Below, one piece after another: positions 27,753-36,933 of a stretch of 64,000 nucleotides of DNA. The stretch is taken from the NCBI GenBank assembly GCA_944319795.1, contig CALUFA010000003.1:62001-126000 (forward strand), written 5' to 3'. The number at the start of each line of letters is the position of its first letter. The stretch's first letter is position 1. Made by a program: the position numbers and the translations under genes. The DNA comes from an uncultured Prevotella sp. (GTDB taxonomy: Bacteria; Bacteroidota; Bacteroidia; Bacteroidales; Bacteroidaceae). A model generated the notes under the pieces. The model made no database searches and was not told where the DNA came from. It saw only the letters and a list, made by a program, of their open reading frames with translations.

Positions 27753-27782
27753 TAAAAGACGTCTAAAAAGTAGTCTTTTACC
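27753..27782. repeat. AAAAGGC-type repeat, diverged copy C
   Basis: Reads AAAAGACGTCTAAAAAGTAGTCTTTTACC, keeping the AAAAGrC...rnCTTTTAcC layout of copies A and B with sequence changes. Confidence 0.55.
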
Positions 27783-28016
27783 AACTAATACGCAACCTTT
27801 CATACGACGATATGCGGTAAATTGTAATACACAATGACACTTCATTCCGCTTTATTATTCTCTTTTACTTTCACAATGTCACATTCTGCATAAAGCATTA
27901 AATATCAAGTATTTATAGCGTGACATAAAAAAATTGCCACCGTCACGACATTCACGCAAGATCGGGATAAGAAAACCCGTTCACACGCCATAAGCATATT
28001 TTCCATTATAGTAATA

Positions 28017-28104
28017 GTGACATTTGTGAAGGTTGCGCATAGTTAATGTCACAATGTAAAACATTGGTTATCAATATGATACTACCTAATGTGACATTGT
28101 GATA
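28017..28104. repeat. GTGAC-rich repeat module, copy 2
   Basis: Starts GTGACATTTGTGAAGG, has TTAATGTCAC at 28043-28052 and ends GTGACATTGTGATA at 28091-28104. These match copy 1 in order and spacing (48 bases between the last two signatures). Confidence 0.7.
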
Positions 28105-28184
28105 GTAAAGTGGATAAAAACAGACACGAATAGATGCTAACCATTCCCACGAGAGTCGGGATATGAAACAAGAAAATAAGATTA

Positions 28185-28206
28185 ACGTCAGTTCGGTATA
28201 AGGATT
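28185..28206. repeat. Left end of MITE-like element
   Basis: CGTCAGTTCGGTATAAGGAT matches the terminal arm of the element at 14215-14334. I found no matching right arm in this gap, so the copy may be truncated or recombined. Confidence 0.55.
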
Positions 28207-28237
28207 ATTCCACAAAAAGTATCGTTGTTATTGGATT

Positions 28238-28299
28238 TAATAAGCCTGTTGCATTCTGTCATTGTCTAACGGCAATGACAGAATGCAACAGGCTTATTA
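28238..28299. repeat. Perfect 27-base inverted repeat (8-base loop)
   Basis: The left arm 28238-28264 begins TAATAAGCCTGTTGCATTC. The right arm 28273-28299 is its exact reverse complement. The loop is TCTAACGG. It lies 18 bases beyond the stop of the small gene on the minus strand and could end that transcript, although no long T run follows. The AATAAG..CCTGTkGCAT core resembles the centre of the element at 14215-14334. Confidence 0.85.
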
Positions 28300-28316
28300 C
28301 CTTCCGCACCGGCACT

Positions 28317-28430
28317 TTATTTCCTTACGACAACCACCTTTATTTTAGGCAGATGTTTCTTTTTCCGAAGCCATTCGGCTTTCCGCTTTTCATATTCAAG
28401 CTGATGACGCTCAAGAAAATTGTCAGCCAT
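28317..28430 (-). CDS. Small basic protein, 37 residues
   Basis: The ATG is at 28430 and the TAA at 28317-28319 on the minus strand. The peptide starts MADNFLERHQLEYEKRKA and ends in a lysine-rich stretch then VVVVRK. It is highly charged with one likely helix (EYEKRKAEWLRKKK). I recognise short MADN(F/Y)LE-type proteins as recurring in Bacteroidota annotations, with no known role (some carry an unsupported 'dehydrogenase' label). It lies 15 bases after the DUF4270 stop on the same strand, so it is probably cotranscribed. It is too short for length-based gene calling. Confidence 0.65.
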   Translation of the reverse strand: MADNFLERHQLEYEKRKAEWLRKKKHLPKIKVVVVRK

Positions 28431-28445
28431 AGTCAACAAATCAAC

Positions 28446-29906
28446 TTACTCATGACTAAACTTACTATAAACCACACTTAGCCTTATAGGCCCGTTTGGA
28501 TTGTCATCTCCACCGACAAGACGCGTACTCGTAAGACTCATGTCGTGAACGACCTTTATGATTTGATTGGATGAATTAGTCGTAACCGTAACGGGAATTA
28601 TGACAACCTTGTTCCAGTTCTCACCTTCTTTCTCGTTCAACCAATTCGGATTGGATGCAAGTCCGTCTTTTTTTGCGTTATACATGTATGTAATCATGCC
28701 TGAAATATTATTAAAGACATAATTATTATAAGTTGAGTTGTATGACGCGACAAACGATTTCTGATAGTCAATGATATTTCCATTTTCAAAGAAGCTGTAA
28801 AGACTATCTTTAGGAATCATAAGCAACGTGGACGGGGCATCTAATGAATACTCGCCGTGATGATTATTATTTATGCGCGTCAGTGTCAACTTTGCAGTAT
28901 TCAACGTATCGTTTTCGTGACCGGCCTTAACCTCGTCAACAGGCAGAGTTATTTCGGTAAATATCCCGGACGGCGTTTTAAGATATGTACAAGTGTTGTC
29001 TTCGGCAAGGGCTTTTATAGCGGCCGCGTCATTAACGATGTTTGTGGTCTGCAGCACTTCTTCCGTACCAGAGAACGAAGATGTTCCTACATAAGTGGAG
29101 TCGTTGTTATACCTGAAATAAACATTCAGCTGACTTACATATACATAGGCCATTGAGCCGAGTCCGTCGTTCATTTCAAAGTAAAATCCAGGACATACGT
29201 TATGTATGAAATTGTACGAATTCTTGAAATAATCAGGATTCTTATAATACTGGCGCATGATATACGTACCGAAATTATTATATCTTACACCGTCTTTGTC
29301 AACATACTCCTTATTCATGTCAATCTTTATATTCGGTGTATAAGAACCTTCGTCGGCACGTTCGTCCTCATCTATGCTAAGGTCTACCAAGGTATAGGTC
29401 TTGTTTATCTTTAGCCCATCCTGCCTGACAAGTCCTTCAGCCTTCGGGTCAAAGTTCGAGTAATACTTTGTGTTCTCCTTCATCGGTTCCGACATCTCGT
29501 GGGCCGTTAAGTTCATAGTGGCCAACGAATCACCGTAATATGTCGTATAAAAGAGCCTTATATGACAAGAATCGGCTACAACGTCGCCTGAGGCATCCAC
29601 GCTTACAATGCTGTCCTTCTCCGGGAAAGTATAGTTCTCAAGCGTACCGAATTGTGCCATAAAATCCCCTACGATGTAATTGCCGGTTTCAGGATCCTTT
29701 ATTTTTCCAAGATACCCGACCGTATTACGAGACAAAACCGAGTCGGCAACAAAAGAACGTGAAGTAACCTCAAACGTATCAGTCGATACTTTAAGCATGT
29801 CCATGTTATCCGTCAATGACGTACCTATTGAATCAGTTGTGTCATCACACGCCGTAAACACAACCGAAATCATGGCCACGGCAAGTGCTAAAGATTTAAT
29901 TTTCAT
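28446..29906 (-). CDS. DUF4270 lipoprotein
   Basis: A 486-residue lipoprotein with signal MKIKSLALAVAMISVVFTAC, then acidic residues (DDTTDS) that fit a surface-export signal. The body (DSIGTSLTDN; VTSRSFVADSVLSRNTVGYLGKIKDPETGNYIVGDFMAQF) matches the DUF4270 family, which is widespread in Bacteroidota and uncharacterised. The predicted fold is beta-rich. It follows the glycogen synthase-like gene by 33 bases on the same strand, a recurrent pairing next to panC-panD. I see no catalytic motif. Confidence 0.85.
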   Translation of the reverse strand: MKIKSLALAVAMISVVFTACDDTTDSIGTSLTDNMDMLKVSTDTFEVTSRSFVADSVLSRNTVGYLGKIKDPETGNYIVGDFMAQFGTLENYTFPEKDSIVSVDASGDVVADSCHIRLFYTTYYGDSLATMNLTAHEMSEPMKENTKYYSNFDPKAEGLVRQDGLKINKTYTLVDLSIDEDERADEGSYTPNIKIDMNKEYVDKDGVRYNNFGTYIMRQYYKNPDYFKNSYNFIHNVCPGFYFEMNDGLGSMAYVYVSQLNVYFRYNNDSTYVGTSSFSGTEEVLQTTNIVNDAAAIKALAEDNTCTYLKTPSGIFTEITLPVDEVKAGHENDTLNTAKLTLTRINNNHHGEYSLDAPSTLLMIPKDSLYSFFENGNIIDYQKSFVASYNSTYNNYVFNNISGMITYMYNAKKDGLASNPNWLNEKEGENWNKVVIIPVTVTTNSSNQIIKVVHDMSLTSTRLVGGDDNPNGPIRLSVVYSKFSHE

Positions 29907-29939
29907 TTGATGTCCTGTAAGATGAACTTTTATATTATC

Positions 29940-30758
29940 CTATTCCGCTTTACCTTCAAAAACACGGTCGTAGAAATCCTCGTATGCCTTGCATATATCC
30001 TCGTCCGCAGGATTAGTCATGAAAGGAAGTTTTTTCCCTTCAACATACTTAAGCAACTCCGGATTGATGTCTTTCCCCGCGCTTACTACTCCGTCGGAAT
30101 AATCTATTGCCAATTTCTGTAAATCGAGGAATCCGAAGTCGTCACCGTAATGATCCAACACGTCCGCCCCTACATTACGGAACTCTATGCTTTGGCGGAA
30201 ATTAGCGCCGAGGTTTCCATGCAATTCTTCCGAGAACAAAGATGTCACAATCTTCGTATTAGCAAACGAAGGTTCGTCTTGGTATGCCGTCTTTATATAA
30301 AGAGGTATTATGGAACACATCCAACCTTGGCAATGTATGATGTCCGGGACCCAACGTAGTTTCTTTACCGTTTCAAGTACGCCACGGGCAAAGAACACCG
30401 CCCTTTCGCCGTTGTCCTCGTATTCATTGCCATTCTCGTCAAAAGCCATCAGGCGCTTAGTGAAATAATCCTCGTTATCTATAAAATATACCTGAATCCT
30501 CGTTGACGGTATCGAAGCCACCTTTATTATGAGCGGATGGTCTGTTTCGTCAATTATAAGCATCATTCTCGACAGGCGTATAACTTCGTGCAACTGCCCG
30601 CGCCTTTCGTTTATATTCCCCCATTTCGGCATGAACGTCCTTATTTCATGCCCGTTTTCTTGAATCACCTGCGGTATGATGCGCCCCAAATGCGACATCT
30701 CACTTTCAGGAACGTAAGGAAAAATTTCTTGGTTTATGAATAATACTTTCTTTGCCAT
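29940..30758 (-). CDS. Glycogen/starch synthase-like protein, N-terminal GT5 domain only
   Basis: A 272-residue protein from the ATG at 30758 (MAKKVLFINQEIFPYVP). It matches the N-terminal Rossmann domain of GT5 glycogen/starch synthases (glucosyl acceptor side): SEMSHLGRIIPQVIQENGHEIRTFMPKWG, PDIIHCQGWMCSIIPLYIK. The C-terminal GT-B half that binds ADP-glucose is absent, so a normal synthase activity is doubtful. The family's K-x-G-G-L motif near the start is replaced by ESEMSHLG. Stand-alone forms of this size next to panC are a known Bacteroidota arrangement. A -7 box (TACCTTTG on the minus strand, 30786-30779) lies 20 bases upstream and supports this start over one at 30806. Confidence 0.8.
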   Translation of the reverse strand: MAKKVLFINQEIFPYVPESEMSHLGRIIPQVIQENGHEIRTFMPKWGNINERRGQLHEVIRLSRMMLIIDETDHPLIIKVASIPSTRIQVYFIDNEDYFTKRLMAFDENGNEYEDNGERAVFFARGVLETVKKLRWVPDIIHCQGWMCSIIPLYIKTAYQDEPSFANTKIVTSLFSEELHGNLGANFRQSIEFRNVGADVLDHYGDDFGFLDLQKLAIDYSDGVVSAGKDINPELLKYVEGKKLPFMTNPADEDICKAYEDFYDRVFEGKAE

Positions 30759-30778
30759 TATATATTCTTTTATCCATG

Positions 30779-30786
30779 CAAAGGTA
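30779..30786 (-). promoter_or_regulatory. Putative -7 box for the GT5-DUF4270 transcript
   Basis: The plus-strand CAAAGGTA reads TACCTTTG on the minus strand, 20 bases before the ATG. No clear -33 TTTG. Confidence 0.55.
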
Positions 30787-31012
30787 CAAAAAAAGTTTGT
30801 ATCCATGTAACTTTTTTTCGTTAATTAGGCAAAAGCGGCTTCTTATAGGCATATTTTGTTTTATTTTCTTTTTTATTTAAGAAATTTGTTGTTATTTTGC
30901 ACGCTTGAATTGCGTATCGATTTTGCAACACATTCAAACTCGCTGAAAACAATCGGTAAAAGCAAAACAAATTGCATTTAAACATCTTTAAAACCTAAAG
31001 TTTTATCGCAAT

Positions 31013-31864
31013 ATGCAGGTTTTTAATAAAATAGTCGAGCTTCAAAACAAACTTTTTGATGACAGGAAGCAAGGTAAAAGCATAGGATTAGTTCCAACGA
31101 TGGGTGCCCTTCACGACGGTCACGCATCATTAGTAAAAAAGAGCGTAACAGACAACGACATCACCGTCGTTTCCGTTTTCGTAAACCCGACACAATTCAA
31201 CGACCCCAAGGATCTTAATTCTTATCCGCGAGATACGGAAGCCGATTGCAAACTTCTCGAAAGCGTCGGGGCTGATTATGTTTTCATCCCGTCGGTAGAA
31301 GAAATGTACCCTACCCCGGACACCAGGCACTTCGAGTTTCCGCCGGTATCGACTGTAATGGAAGGTGCGCACCGTCCCGGCCATTTCAACGGCGTATGCC
31401 AAGTTGTCAGCCGCCTGTTTTACATCGTGCGCCCAGGTAAAGCCTATTTCGGAGAAAAAGACTGGCAGCAAATAGCCGTCGTAAAAGCAATGGTGAAATC
31501 ATTAGGATTAGGCGTTGAAATTGTAGAATGCCCGATAGTACGCGACATTGACGGACTGGCACGCTCTTCACGCAACGCCCTCCTTAGCGACGACGAACGT
31601 AAAATTGCGCCCAACATATTCAAGGCGTTGAAAGAAAGCATCGAATACGCAAAAAAACACGGCGTGAAAGAAACGCACGATTATGTCGTTGAAAAAATCA
31701 ATTCCACGCCCGGACTCGACGTTGAATATTTTGAGATAGTAGACGGCAACACACTCCAGCAAGTGAACAATTGGGGCGACTCTGATTACGTAGTAGGCTG
31801 CATAACCGTATATTGCGGCAAAAGGCCCGTAAGGCTCATCGATCATATTAAGTATAAAGAATAA
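31013..31864 (+). CDS. panC: Pantothenate synthetase
   Basis: A 283-residue PanC that joins pantoate and beta-alanine using ATP in the cytoplasm. Signatures are [14 protein letters not shown] (HxGH nucleotide motif, about residue 30), [16 protein letters not shown] and the KMSKS-like region [14 protein letters not shown]. Length is standard. It is divergent from the glycogen synthase-like gene and 75 bases upstream of panD, which supplies beta-alanine. Confidence 0.97.
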   Translation: MQVFNKIVELQNKLFDDRKQGKSIGLVPTMGALHDGHASLVKKSVTDNDITVVSVFVNPTQFNDPKDLNSYPRDTEADCKLLESVGADYVFIPSVEEMYPTPDTRHFEFPPVSTVMEGAHRPGHFNGVCQVVSRLFYIVRPGKAYFGEKDWQQIAVVKAMVKSLGLGVEIVECPIVRDIDGLARSSRNALLSDDERKIAPNIFKALKESIEYAKKHGVKETHDYVVEKINSTPGLDVEYFEIVDGNTLQQVNNWGDSDYVVGCITVYCGKRPVRLIDHIKYKE

Positions 31865-31939
31865 TGTTGAAAAGTAGGTTTACGCATGCAGGTTAGAACA
31901 ATGCCGCATGGATAAACCGGAAGAAAAACCATTAAGAAC

Positions 31940-32287
31940 ATGATGATTGAAGTTCTAAAAAGCAAATTACACTGTGTCCAAGTAACGGAAGCCAACCTAA
32001 ACTACATGGGCAGCATCACTATTGACGAAGACTTGATGAACGCAGCCAACCTTATAGCCGGCGAGAAAGTCCAGATCGTAAACAACAACAACGGCGAACG
32101 CTTCGAAACATACATCATTAAAGGCGAACGCGGCAGCGGATGCATTTGCCTGAACGGCGCAGCTGCAAGGAAGTGCCAAGTAGGCGACACCGTTATAATA
32201 ATAGCCTATGCCCTAATGGATTTCGAAGAAGCCAAATCATATAAACCGACAGTGGTTTTCCCCGAGCACAACAAACTAAGCAAATAA
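31940..32287 (+). CDS. panD: Aspartate 1-decarboxylase
   Basis: A 115-residue proenzyme that makes beta-alanine from aspartate. Self-cleavage is expected at the Gly-Ser pair in NYMGSITID (Gly24-Ser25), where the Ser becomes the pyruvoyl cofactor. [23 protein letters not shown] is conserved. Two Met codons in a row start the frame; either could be used. It pairs with panC as a pantothenate operon. A pantothenate kinase lies 18 kb away. Confidence 0.96.
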   Translation: MMIEVLKSKLHCVQVTEANLNYMGSITIDEDLMNAANLIAGEKVQIVNNNNGERFETYIIKGERGSGCICLNGAAARKCQVGDTVIIIAYALMDFEEAKSYKPTVVFPEHNKLSK

Positions 32288-32339
32288 AAACATTTCAACC
32301 TATCCTGGACACCACAGGAACGGATGTTTCAACTAATAA

Positions 32340-32496
32340 GGCGGTACGATGCCCATGCCGGCAGCAATTACGGCAGAGCATAAGATCTATGACTAAAATT
32401 CCTTAACATGCCGGGCCTTACAAACATTAGTCATATCCACATATAACCAATAAGCCGCACAATTGCGCATCAAAGCAGGCATCGTACCGCCTTTGT
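32340..32496. repeat. Inverted repeat of about 17 bases enclosing 120 bases
   Basis: AAGGCGGTACGATGCC near 32340 is matched by GGCATCGTACCGCCTTT near 32480-32496. A nested pair ATGACTAA/TTAGTCAT lies inside. The layout is MITE-like, but the ends differ from the element at 14215. Confidence 0.6.
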
Positions 32497-32518
32497 TTTC
32501 ACAACGTTTCCAATCAAC

Positions 32519-32595
32519 GGCCTTTTGCATTTCAAAACACGGCCTTATGCAAGATAAAAGGCGACATTTCACGAAATAAAAGACGGTCTTTTACA
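32519..32595. repeat. AAAAGGC-type intergenic repeat, copy D
   Basis: Contains CGGCCTTTTGCATT, CGGCCTTATGCAAG, AAAAGGCGACATTTC and AAAAGACGGTCTTTTAC in sequence. CGGCCTTTTGCA is shared with copy E. Confidence 0.7.
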
Positions 32596-32674
32596 TCTTC
32601 GACAACAGTGAACGAAAGACCACCTTATCAAAGAGTCAGCCCAACCCACCCTACCCGACCTTAATTCATACGTA

Positions 32675-32715
32675 AGTCCGGCACAAGAAAATGCAACCAT
32701 TTCTTATGCCGGACT
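32675..32715. terminator. Hairpin upstream of htpG (possible panCD terminator)
   Basis: AGTCCGGCACAAGAAAATG pairs with CATTTCTTATGCCGGACT with small mismatches. No long T run follows, so the terminator role is tentative. Confidence 0.4.
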
Positions 32716-32791
32716 CATGTTAAACAAGCACGCTTGGCACAGTATTTGCTATACCAATTGCAAAACAATTATTCAATAAAAACCCAAAACA

Positions 32792-34843
32792 ATGCAAAAA
32801 GGTAATATAGGGGTGACAACCGAGAACATATTCCCCGTCATTAAAAAGTTCTTGTACTCAGACCACGAGATTTTCTTACGTGAAATGGTAAGCAACGCCG
32901 TTGATGCAACACAAAAGTTGAAGACTTTGGCTGAAAAAGGCGACTTCAAAGGCGAACTTGGCGACCTTACAGTACATATAACCCTTGACGAAAAGAATAA
33001 GACCCTTACCATAAGCGACCGTGGTATCGGCATGACTGAAGAAGAGATTGACAAGTACATCAACCAAATTGCATTCTCAGGAGTAAACGACTTCCTCAAC
33101 AAATACAAAGACAACGCCAACGCCATAATAGGCCACTTCGGCTTAGGTTTTTACAGCGCCTTCATGGTGAGCGACAAAGTCGAGATAATAACAAAGAGCT
33201 ATAAGGATGGGGTAAAAGCCGTAAAGTGGAGTTGCGACGGCAGCCCCTCGTTTGAAATAGACGATGCCGAAAAAGCCGACAGGGGTTCGGACATAATACT
33301 CCACATTGCCGACGACTGTAAAGAATTCCTTGAGAAGAATAAAATCCAAGGATTACTCAACAAATATTGCAAGTTCATGCCTGTGCCATTGGCATTCGGG
33401 AAAAAGACCGAATGGAAAGACGGCAAACAAGTGGAAACTGCCGAAGACAATATCATCAACGACATGGAACCACTGTGGACGAAAACGCCAAACACTCTGA
33501 AAGACGAGGATTACAAAAAGTTCTACCATGAACTTTACCCGATGCAGGACGACCCGTTGTTCTGGATCCACTTGAACGTAGACTATCCGTTCAACCTCAC
33601 GGGCATACTTTACTTTCCACGCATAAAGTCGAACATAGACTTGCAACGCAACAAAATCCAACTGTACTGCAACCAAGTGTTCGTAACAGACCAGGTTGAA
33701 GGCATCGTACCCGATTTCCTTACATTGTTGCACGGCGTTATAGACTCACCGGACATTCCGCTGAACGTCAGCAGAAGTTATCTGCAAAGTGACCGCGACG
33801 TGAAGAAGATTTCCACATATATCACGAAAAAGGTTGCCGACCGTTTGAACGGCATATTCAAGGAGAACCGCAAAGAATATGAAAACAAATGGGACGACCT
33901 GAAGCTGTTCATCAACTACGGAATGTTGTCACAAGAAGACTTCTACGACCGGGCCAAAGATTTCTCGCTGTTCAAAGATGTCGACGGTAAGCATTTCACG
34001 TTCGATGAATACAAGACCCTTATCAAAGACAACCAAACCGATAAGGACGGCCAACTTATATACCTATACGCGACCAACAAGGAAGACCAATACTCGTATA
34101 TCGAGGCAGCCAAGGAAAAGGGATACAGCGTGTTGCTGCTTGACGGCCAACTCGACGTTCCGACCGTATCAATGTTTGAACAGAAATTCGAGAAAAGCCG
34201 TTTCATGCGCGTTGACAGCGACGTTATAGACCGCCTGATTGTAAAAGACGACGCAAAGAGTACAGAGCTTGACAGCGACCAAGCTGACAATCTGTCATCC
34301 GCATTCCGCTCACAAATGCCCCAAATAGAGAAAGCCGAATTCAGCGTCGAAGTTCAATCACTCGGGGAAAACGCCCTGCCGGTGATGATTACGCAAAGCG
34401 AATACATGCGCCGCATGAAAGACATAAGCAAATATCAAAGCGGCATGAGTTTTTACTCTCAAATGCCTGACAGCTACAGCCTCGTACTCAACAGCGACCA
34501 TGCCCTTATAAAAGGCATTCTTGATGACGAAAACGCCAAATGCGGAGAAGCGCTCAAACCGGTAATAAGCGAAATCAAAGGCCAGCAGGCACGTCTGTCG
34601 GCATTGCATCAAAACCAAAGCAAGAAAAAGCCGGAAGAAGTGACACAGGAAGAGAAAGATGATTTGGCCGAAACGGAAAAGGCCCTTGACGAGCAACGCA
34701 ATAAAAAGAAACAAATAATAGCCGACTACGCCAAGGACAACAAAATTCTGCACCAACTCATCGACCTTGCACTATTACAGAACGGCATGCTGAAAGGAGC
34801 CGCCCTTGACGCATTCATCAAACGTTCCATAACGCTGATTTAA
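32792..34843 (+). CDS. htpG: Molecular chaperone HtpG (Hsp90)
   Basis: A 683-residue bacterial Hsp90. The N-terminal GHKL ATPase domain shows LREMVSNAVDATQKL (catalytic Glu and Asn), TISDRGIGMTEEEI (Asp-Gly motif) and IGHFGLGFYSAFMVSDKV. The middle domain includes GILYFPRI and the Arg-bearing PLNVSRSYLQSDRDVKKIS. The C-terminal dimerisation domain is more diverged and includes a charged helix (KKPEEVTQEEKDDLAETEKA). Cytoplasmic and ATP-dependent. It is longer than E. coli HtpG (624), as usual in Bacteroidota. It converges with nadE. Confidence 0.97.
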   Translation: MQKGNIGVTTENIFPVIKKFLYSDHEIFLREMVSNAVDATQKLKTLAEKGDFKGELGDLTVHITLDEKNKTLTISDRGIGMTEEEIDKYINQIAFSGVNDFLNKYKDNANAIIGHFGLGFYSAFMVSDKVEIITKSYKDGVKAVKWSCDGSPSFEIDDAEKADRGSDIILHIADDCKEFLEKNKIQGLLNKYCKFMPVPLAFGKKTEWKDGKQVETAEDNIINDMEPLWTKTPNTLKDEDYKKFYHELYPMQDDPLFWIHLNVDYPFNLTGILYFPRIKSNIDLQRNKIQLYCNQVFVTDQVEGIVPDFLTLLHGVIDSPDIPLNVSRSYLQSDRDVKKISTYITKKVADRLNGIFKENRKEYENKWDDLKLFINYGMLSQEDFYDRAKDFSLFKDVDGKHFTFDEYKTLIKDNQTDKDGQLIYLYATNKEDQYSYIEAAKEKGYSVLLLDGQLDVPTVSMFEQKFEKSRFMRVDSDVIDRLIVKDDAKSTELDSDQADNLSSAFRSQMPQIEKAEFSVEVQSLGENALPVMITQSEYMRRMKDISKYQSGMSFYSQMPDSYSLVLNSDHALIKGILDDENAKCGEALKPVISEIKGQQARLSALHQNQSKKKPEEVTQEEKDDLAETEKALDEQRNKKKQIIADYAKDNKILHQLIDLALLQNGMLKGAALDAFIKRSITLI

Positions 34844-34901
34844 AGAGTACCGTCGGGAATAATCCTTCATTTTCAATACATTTGGAATACCGCAACATAA
34901 A

Positions 34902-34942
34902 AAATCCGCAGGCTTTTTATATGGTAAAAAGTCTGCGGATTT
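34902..34942. terminator. Bidirectional terminator between htpG and nadE
   Basis: AAATCCGCAGGCTTTTT and AAAAAGTCTGCGGATTT form a 17-position stem with one mismatch around a 7-base loop, flanked by A and T runs. Confidence 0.85.
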
Positions 34943-34947
34943 CAAAT

Positions 34948-36894
34948 TTAAACCGTTATCAGCTCACATTCCTTCAACCAAAGGGCCGATGACGCATCGC
35001 TCGGCATACGCCAATCACCACGCGGACTTAGGCTCACACTGCCGACTTTCGGACCGTCAGGCAGGCACGAGCGTTTAAACTGCTGGCTGAAGAAACGGCG
35101 TAGAAACGTTGACAGCCATTTCTTTATCGTTTCATCATCATAAAATGGAGCATCAGCATTGTTGCCGTTAAACGCCTTTCGCGCGAGCATGAATATCTTC
35201 GTCGGCCTGAACCCGAACCGCAAGATGTAATACAAAAAGAAGTCATGCAACTCATACGGCCCGACAAGTTCTTCGGTTTTCTGTACGATATTACCTTCAT
35301 CGTCGGCCGGTATCAGTTCTGGACTCACAGGCGTATCGATAATGTCAAGCAAAGTTAGGCGTGAAGCATCGTCAACGCTCGCAGCCACGAACTTCACAAG
35401 ATGCCTTATCAGAGTTTTCGGAATTCCCGAATTAACTCCATACATACTCATGTGGTCGCCGTTATACGTAGCCCAACCAAGCGCCAGCTCCGACAAATCC
35501 CCTGTACCTATCACCAAACCTCCAAGTTTATTGCCTAAGTCCATAAGTATCTGCGTACGCTCGCGCGCCTGACTGTTCTCATAAGTTACGTCGTGTACTG
35601 ACTCGTCTTGGCCTATATCCGCAAAATGCTGTTCTACGGCAGAGGAAATATTTATCTCGCGCAACGTAACGCCCAAGCTTTCCATAAGTGCGACAGCGTT
35701 ATCATGAGTTCTGTCTGTTGTTCCGAAACCAGGCATCGTAACCCCGACGATGCCCTTCCTGTCCCATCCGAGTTTATCGAATGTCTTAACGCAAACAAGT
35801 AAAGCCAATGTGCTGTCAAGTCCGCCGCTAATACCTACGACGACGGTTTTGCAGCCGGTATGAACAAGCCGTTTAGCCAATCCCGCAACTTGTATCGAGA
35901 ATATTTCATTACAACTTGCCTCCATATCCTCAGATTTCGGTATGAACGGATGTGGGTCGACATCCCTTATAAGTTCGAAATCACGCTGGGCCACAGTTGT
36001 ATGCGCATCGACAATACGGGCATGGTGTCCACGCTGGGCATTAACGTATGTACTGTTGGTGCGGCGTTCGCTTCTTAACTTCTCGACGTCGATCTGCGAC
36101 ATAACTGCCTGCGGTTTAAAACTAAACCGCTCACCTTCGGCCAACAGCCGCCCGTTTTCGTAAATTATGGCATTGCCGGCATAAACCATGTCTTGCGAGC
36201 TTTCCCCAAAACCGCATCCGCTGTACACATACCCCGAAATTGTACGGGCACTCTGCTGTGACAAAAGACTCTTAAGATACTTGTGTTTACCTATGAGTTC
36301 ATCGCTGGCTGACAGGTTGAATATTATATCGGCGCCGGAAAGAGCCAAGTTGTTGCTTGGAGGAGCAGGGGCCCAAACATCCTCGCATATTTCAATGCCG
36401 AACAAGACATTGTCACACGTCCTGAACAACACTGGTTCAGGCGTAACAAGAATCTTATTGCCAGCAAAACGGATTTCAGTCGGTTGTAAGTCTTGCGAAG
36501 ACGCAAACCAACGTTTTTCATAAAACTCACTATAATTGGGAAGATATGTCTTAGGCACAAGCCCGAGCAAATCACCCTTTTGTATTACTGCTGCACAATT
36601 GAGAAGCAAGTCCCCGACTGCAACCGGGATACCGACGATACAAACAATGTCGAGATTCCTTGTAAAATCAAGCAACATCAGCACTGACGTTTCAACCTGG
36701 TCCAACAAAAGAGACTGGCGGAAAAGGTCTTGGCATGAATAACCCGTAATGCTAAGTTCGGGAAATACGATTATTTCCACGCCTTTGCCCTCGGCTTTAG
36801 CGATAATATTCTCAATTTGCAGAGTGTTATATTCACAATCAGCGACTTTCACTGAAGGCACTGCGGCTGCTACTTTTACGAATCCGTTTTGCAT
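34948..36894 (-). CDS. nadE: NAD+ synthase, glutamine-hydrolysing
   Basis: A 648-residue two-domain enzyme for the last step of NAD+ synthesis. The N-terminal nitrilase-type glutaminase domain shows FPELSITGYSCQDLF (Glu), PKTYLPNYSEFYEKRWF (Lys) and FGIEICEDVWAP (nucleophile Cys). The C-terminal synthetase domain shows the PP-loop GISGGLDSTLALL, then GTGDLSELALGWATYNGDHMSMYG. It uses glutamine to amidate deamido-NAD+. The length is typical of the long form. DUF2027-Smr lies 39 bases upstream on the same strand. Confidence 0.97.
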   Translation of the reverse strand: MQNGFVKVAAAVPSVKVADCEYNTLQIENIIAKAEGKGVEIIVFPELSITGYSCQDLFRQSLLLDQVETSVLMLLDFTRNLDIVCIVGIPVAVGDLLLNCAAVIQKGDLLGLVPKTYLPNYSEFYEKRWFASSQDLQPTEIRFAGNKILVTPEPVLFRTCDNVLFGIEICEDVWAPAPPSNNLALSGADIIFNLSASDELIGKHKYLKSLLSQQSARTISGYVYSGCGFGESSQDMVYAGNAIIYENGRLLAEGERFSFKPQAVMSQIDVEKLRSERRTNSTYVNAQRGHHARIVDAHTTVAQRDFELIRDVDPHPFIPKSEDMEASCNEIFSIQVAGLAKRLVHTGCKTVVVGISGGLDSTLALLVCVKTFDKLGWDRKGIVGVTMPGFGTTDRTHDNAVALMESLGVTLREINISSAVEQHFADIGQDESVHDVTYENSQARERTQILMDLGNKLGGLVIGTGDLSELALGWATYNGDHMSMYGVNSGIPKTLIRHLVKFVAASVDDASRLTLLDIIDTPVSPELIPADDEGNIVQKTEELVGPYELHDFFLYYILRFGFRPTKIFMLARKAFNGNNADAPFYDDETIKKWLSTFLRRFFSQQFKRSCLPDGPKVGSVSLSPRGDWRMPSDASSALWLKECELITV

Positions 36895-36933
36895 AAACGT
36901 AGTTTTTTATACAGATTTCTTTTCTTTGTGATT

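Larger units (their letters stand above)
27579..28316. other. Long repeat-rich gap
   Basis: About 740 bases without a credible gene between two convergent genes. The gap is AT-rich and contains a divergent AAAAGAC/GTCTTTT unit, several GTGACATT/AATGTCAC motifs, a TTCGGTATAAGGAT end and a perfect 27-base palindrome, listed separately. Confidence 0.8.
32288..32791. other. Gap with long inverted repeat, AAAAGGC repeat and hairpin
   Basis: No gene is seen between panD and htpG. Three structured stretches are listed separately (32340-32496, 32519-32595, 32675-32715). I see no good TAnnTTTG promoter or CIRCE-type operator before htpG. Confidence 0.75.

Noticed and set aside
32675..32791. CIRCE or sigma-32-like heat-shock control of htpG
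   Set aside because: I saw no CIRCE inverted repeat or clear alternative promoter; the hairpin there does not match a known heat-shock operator.
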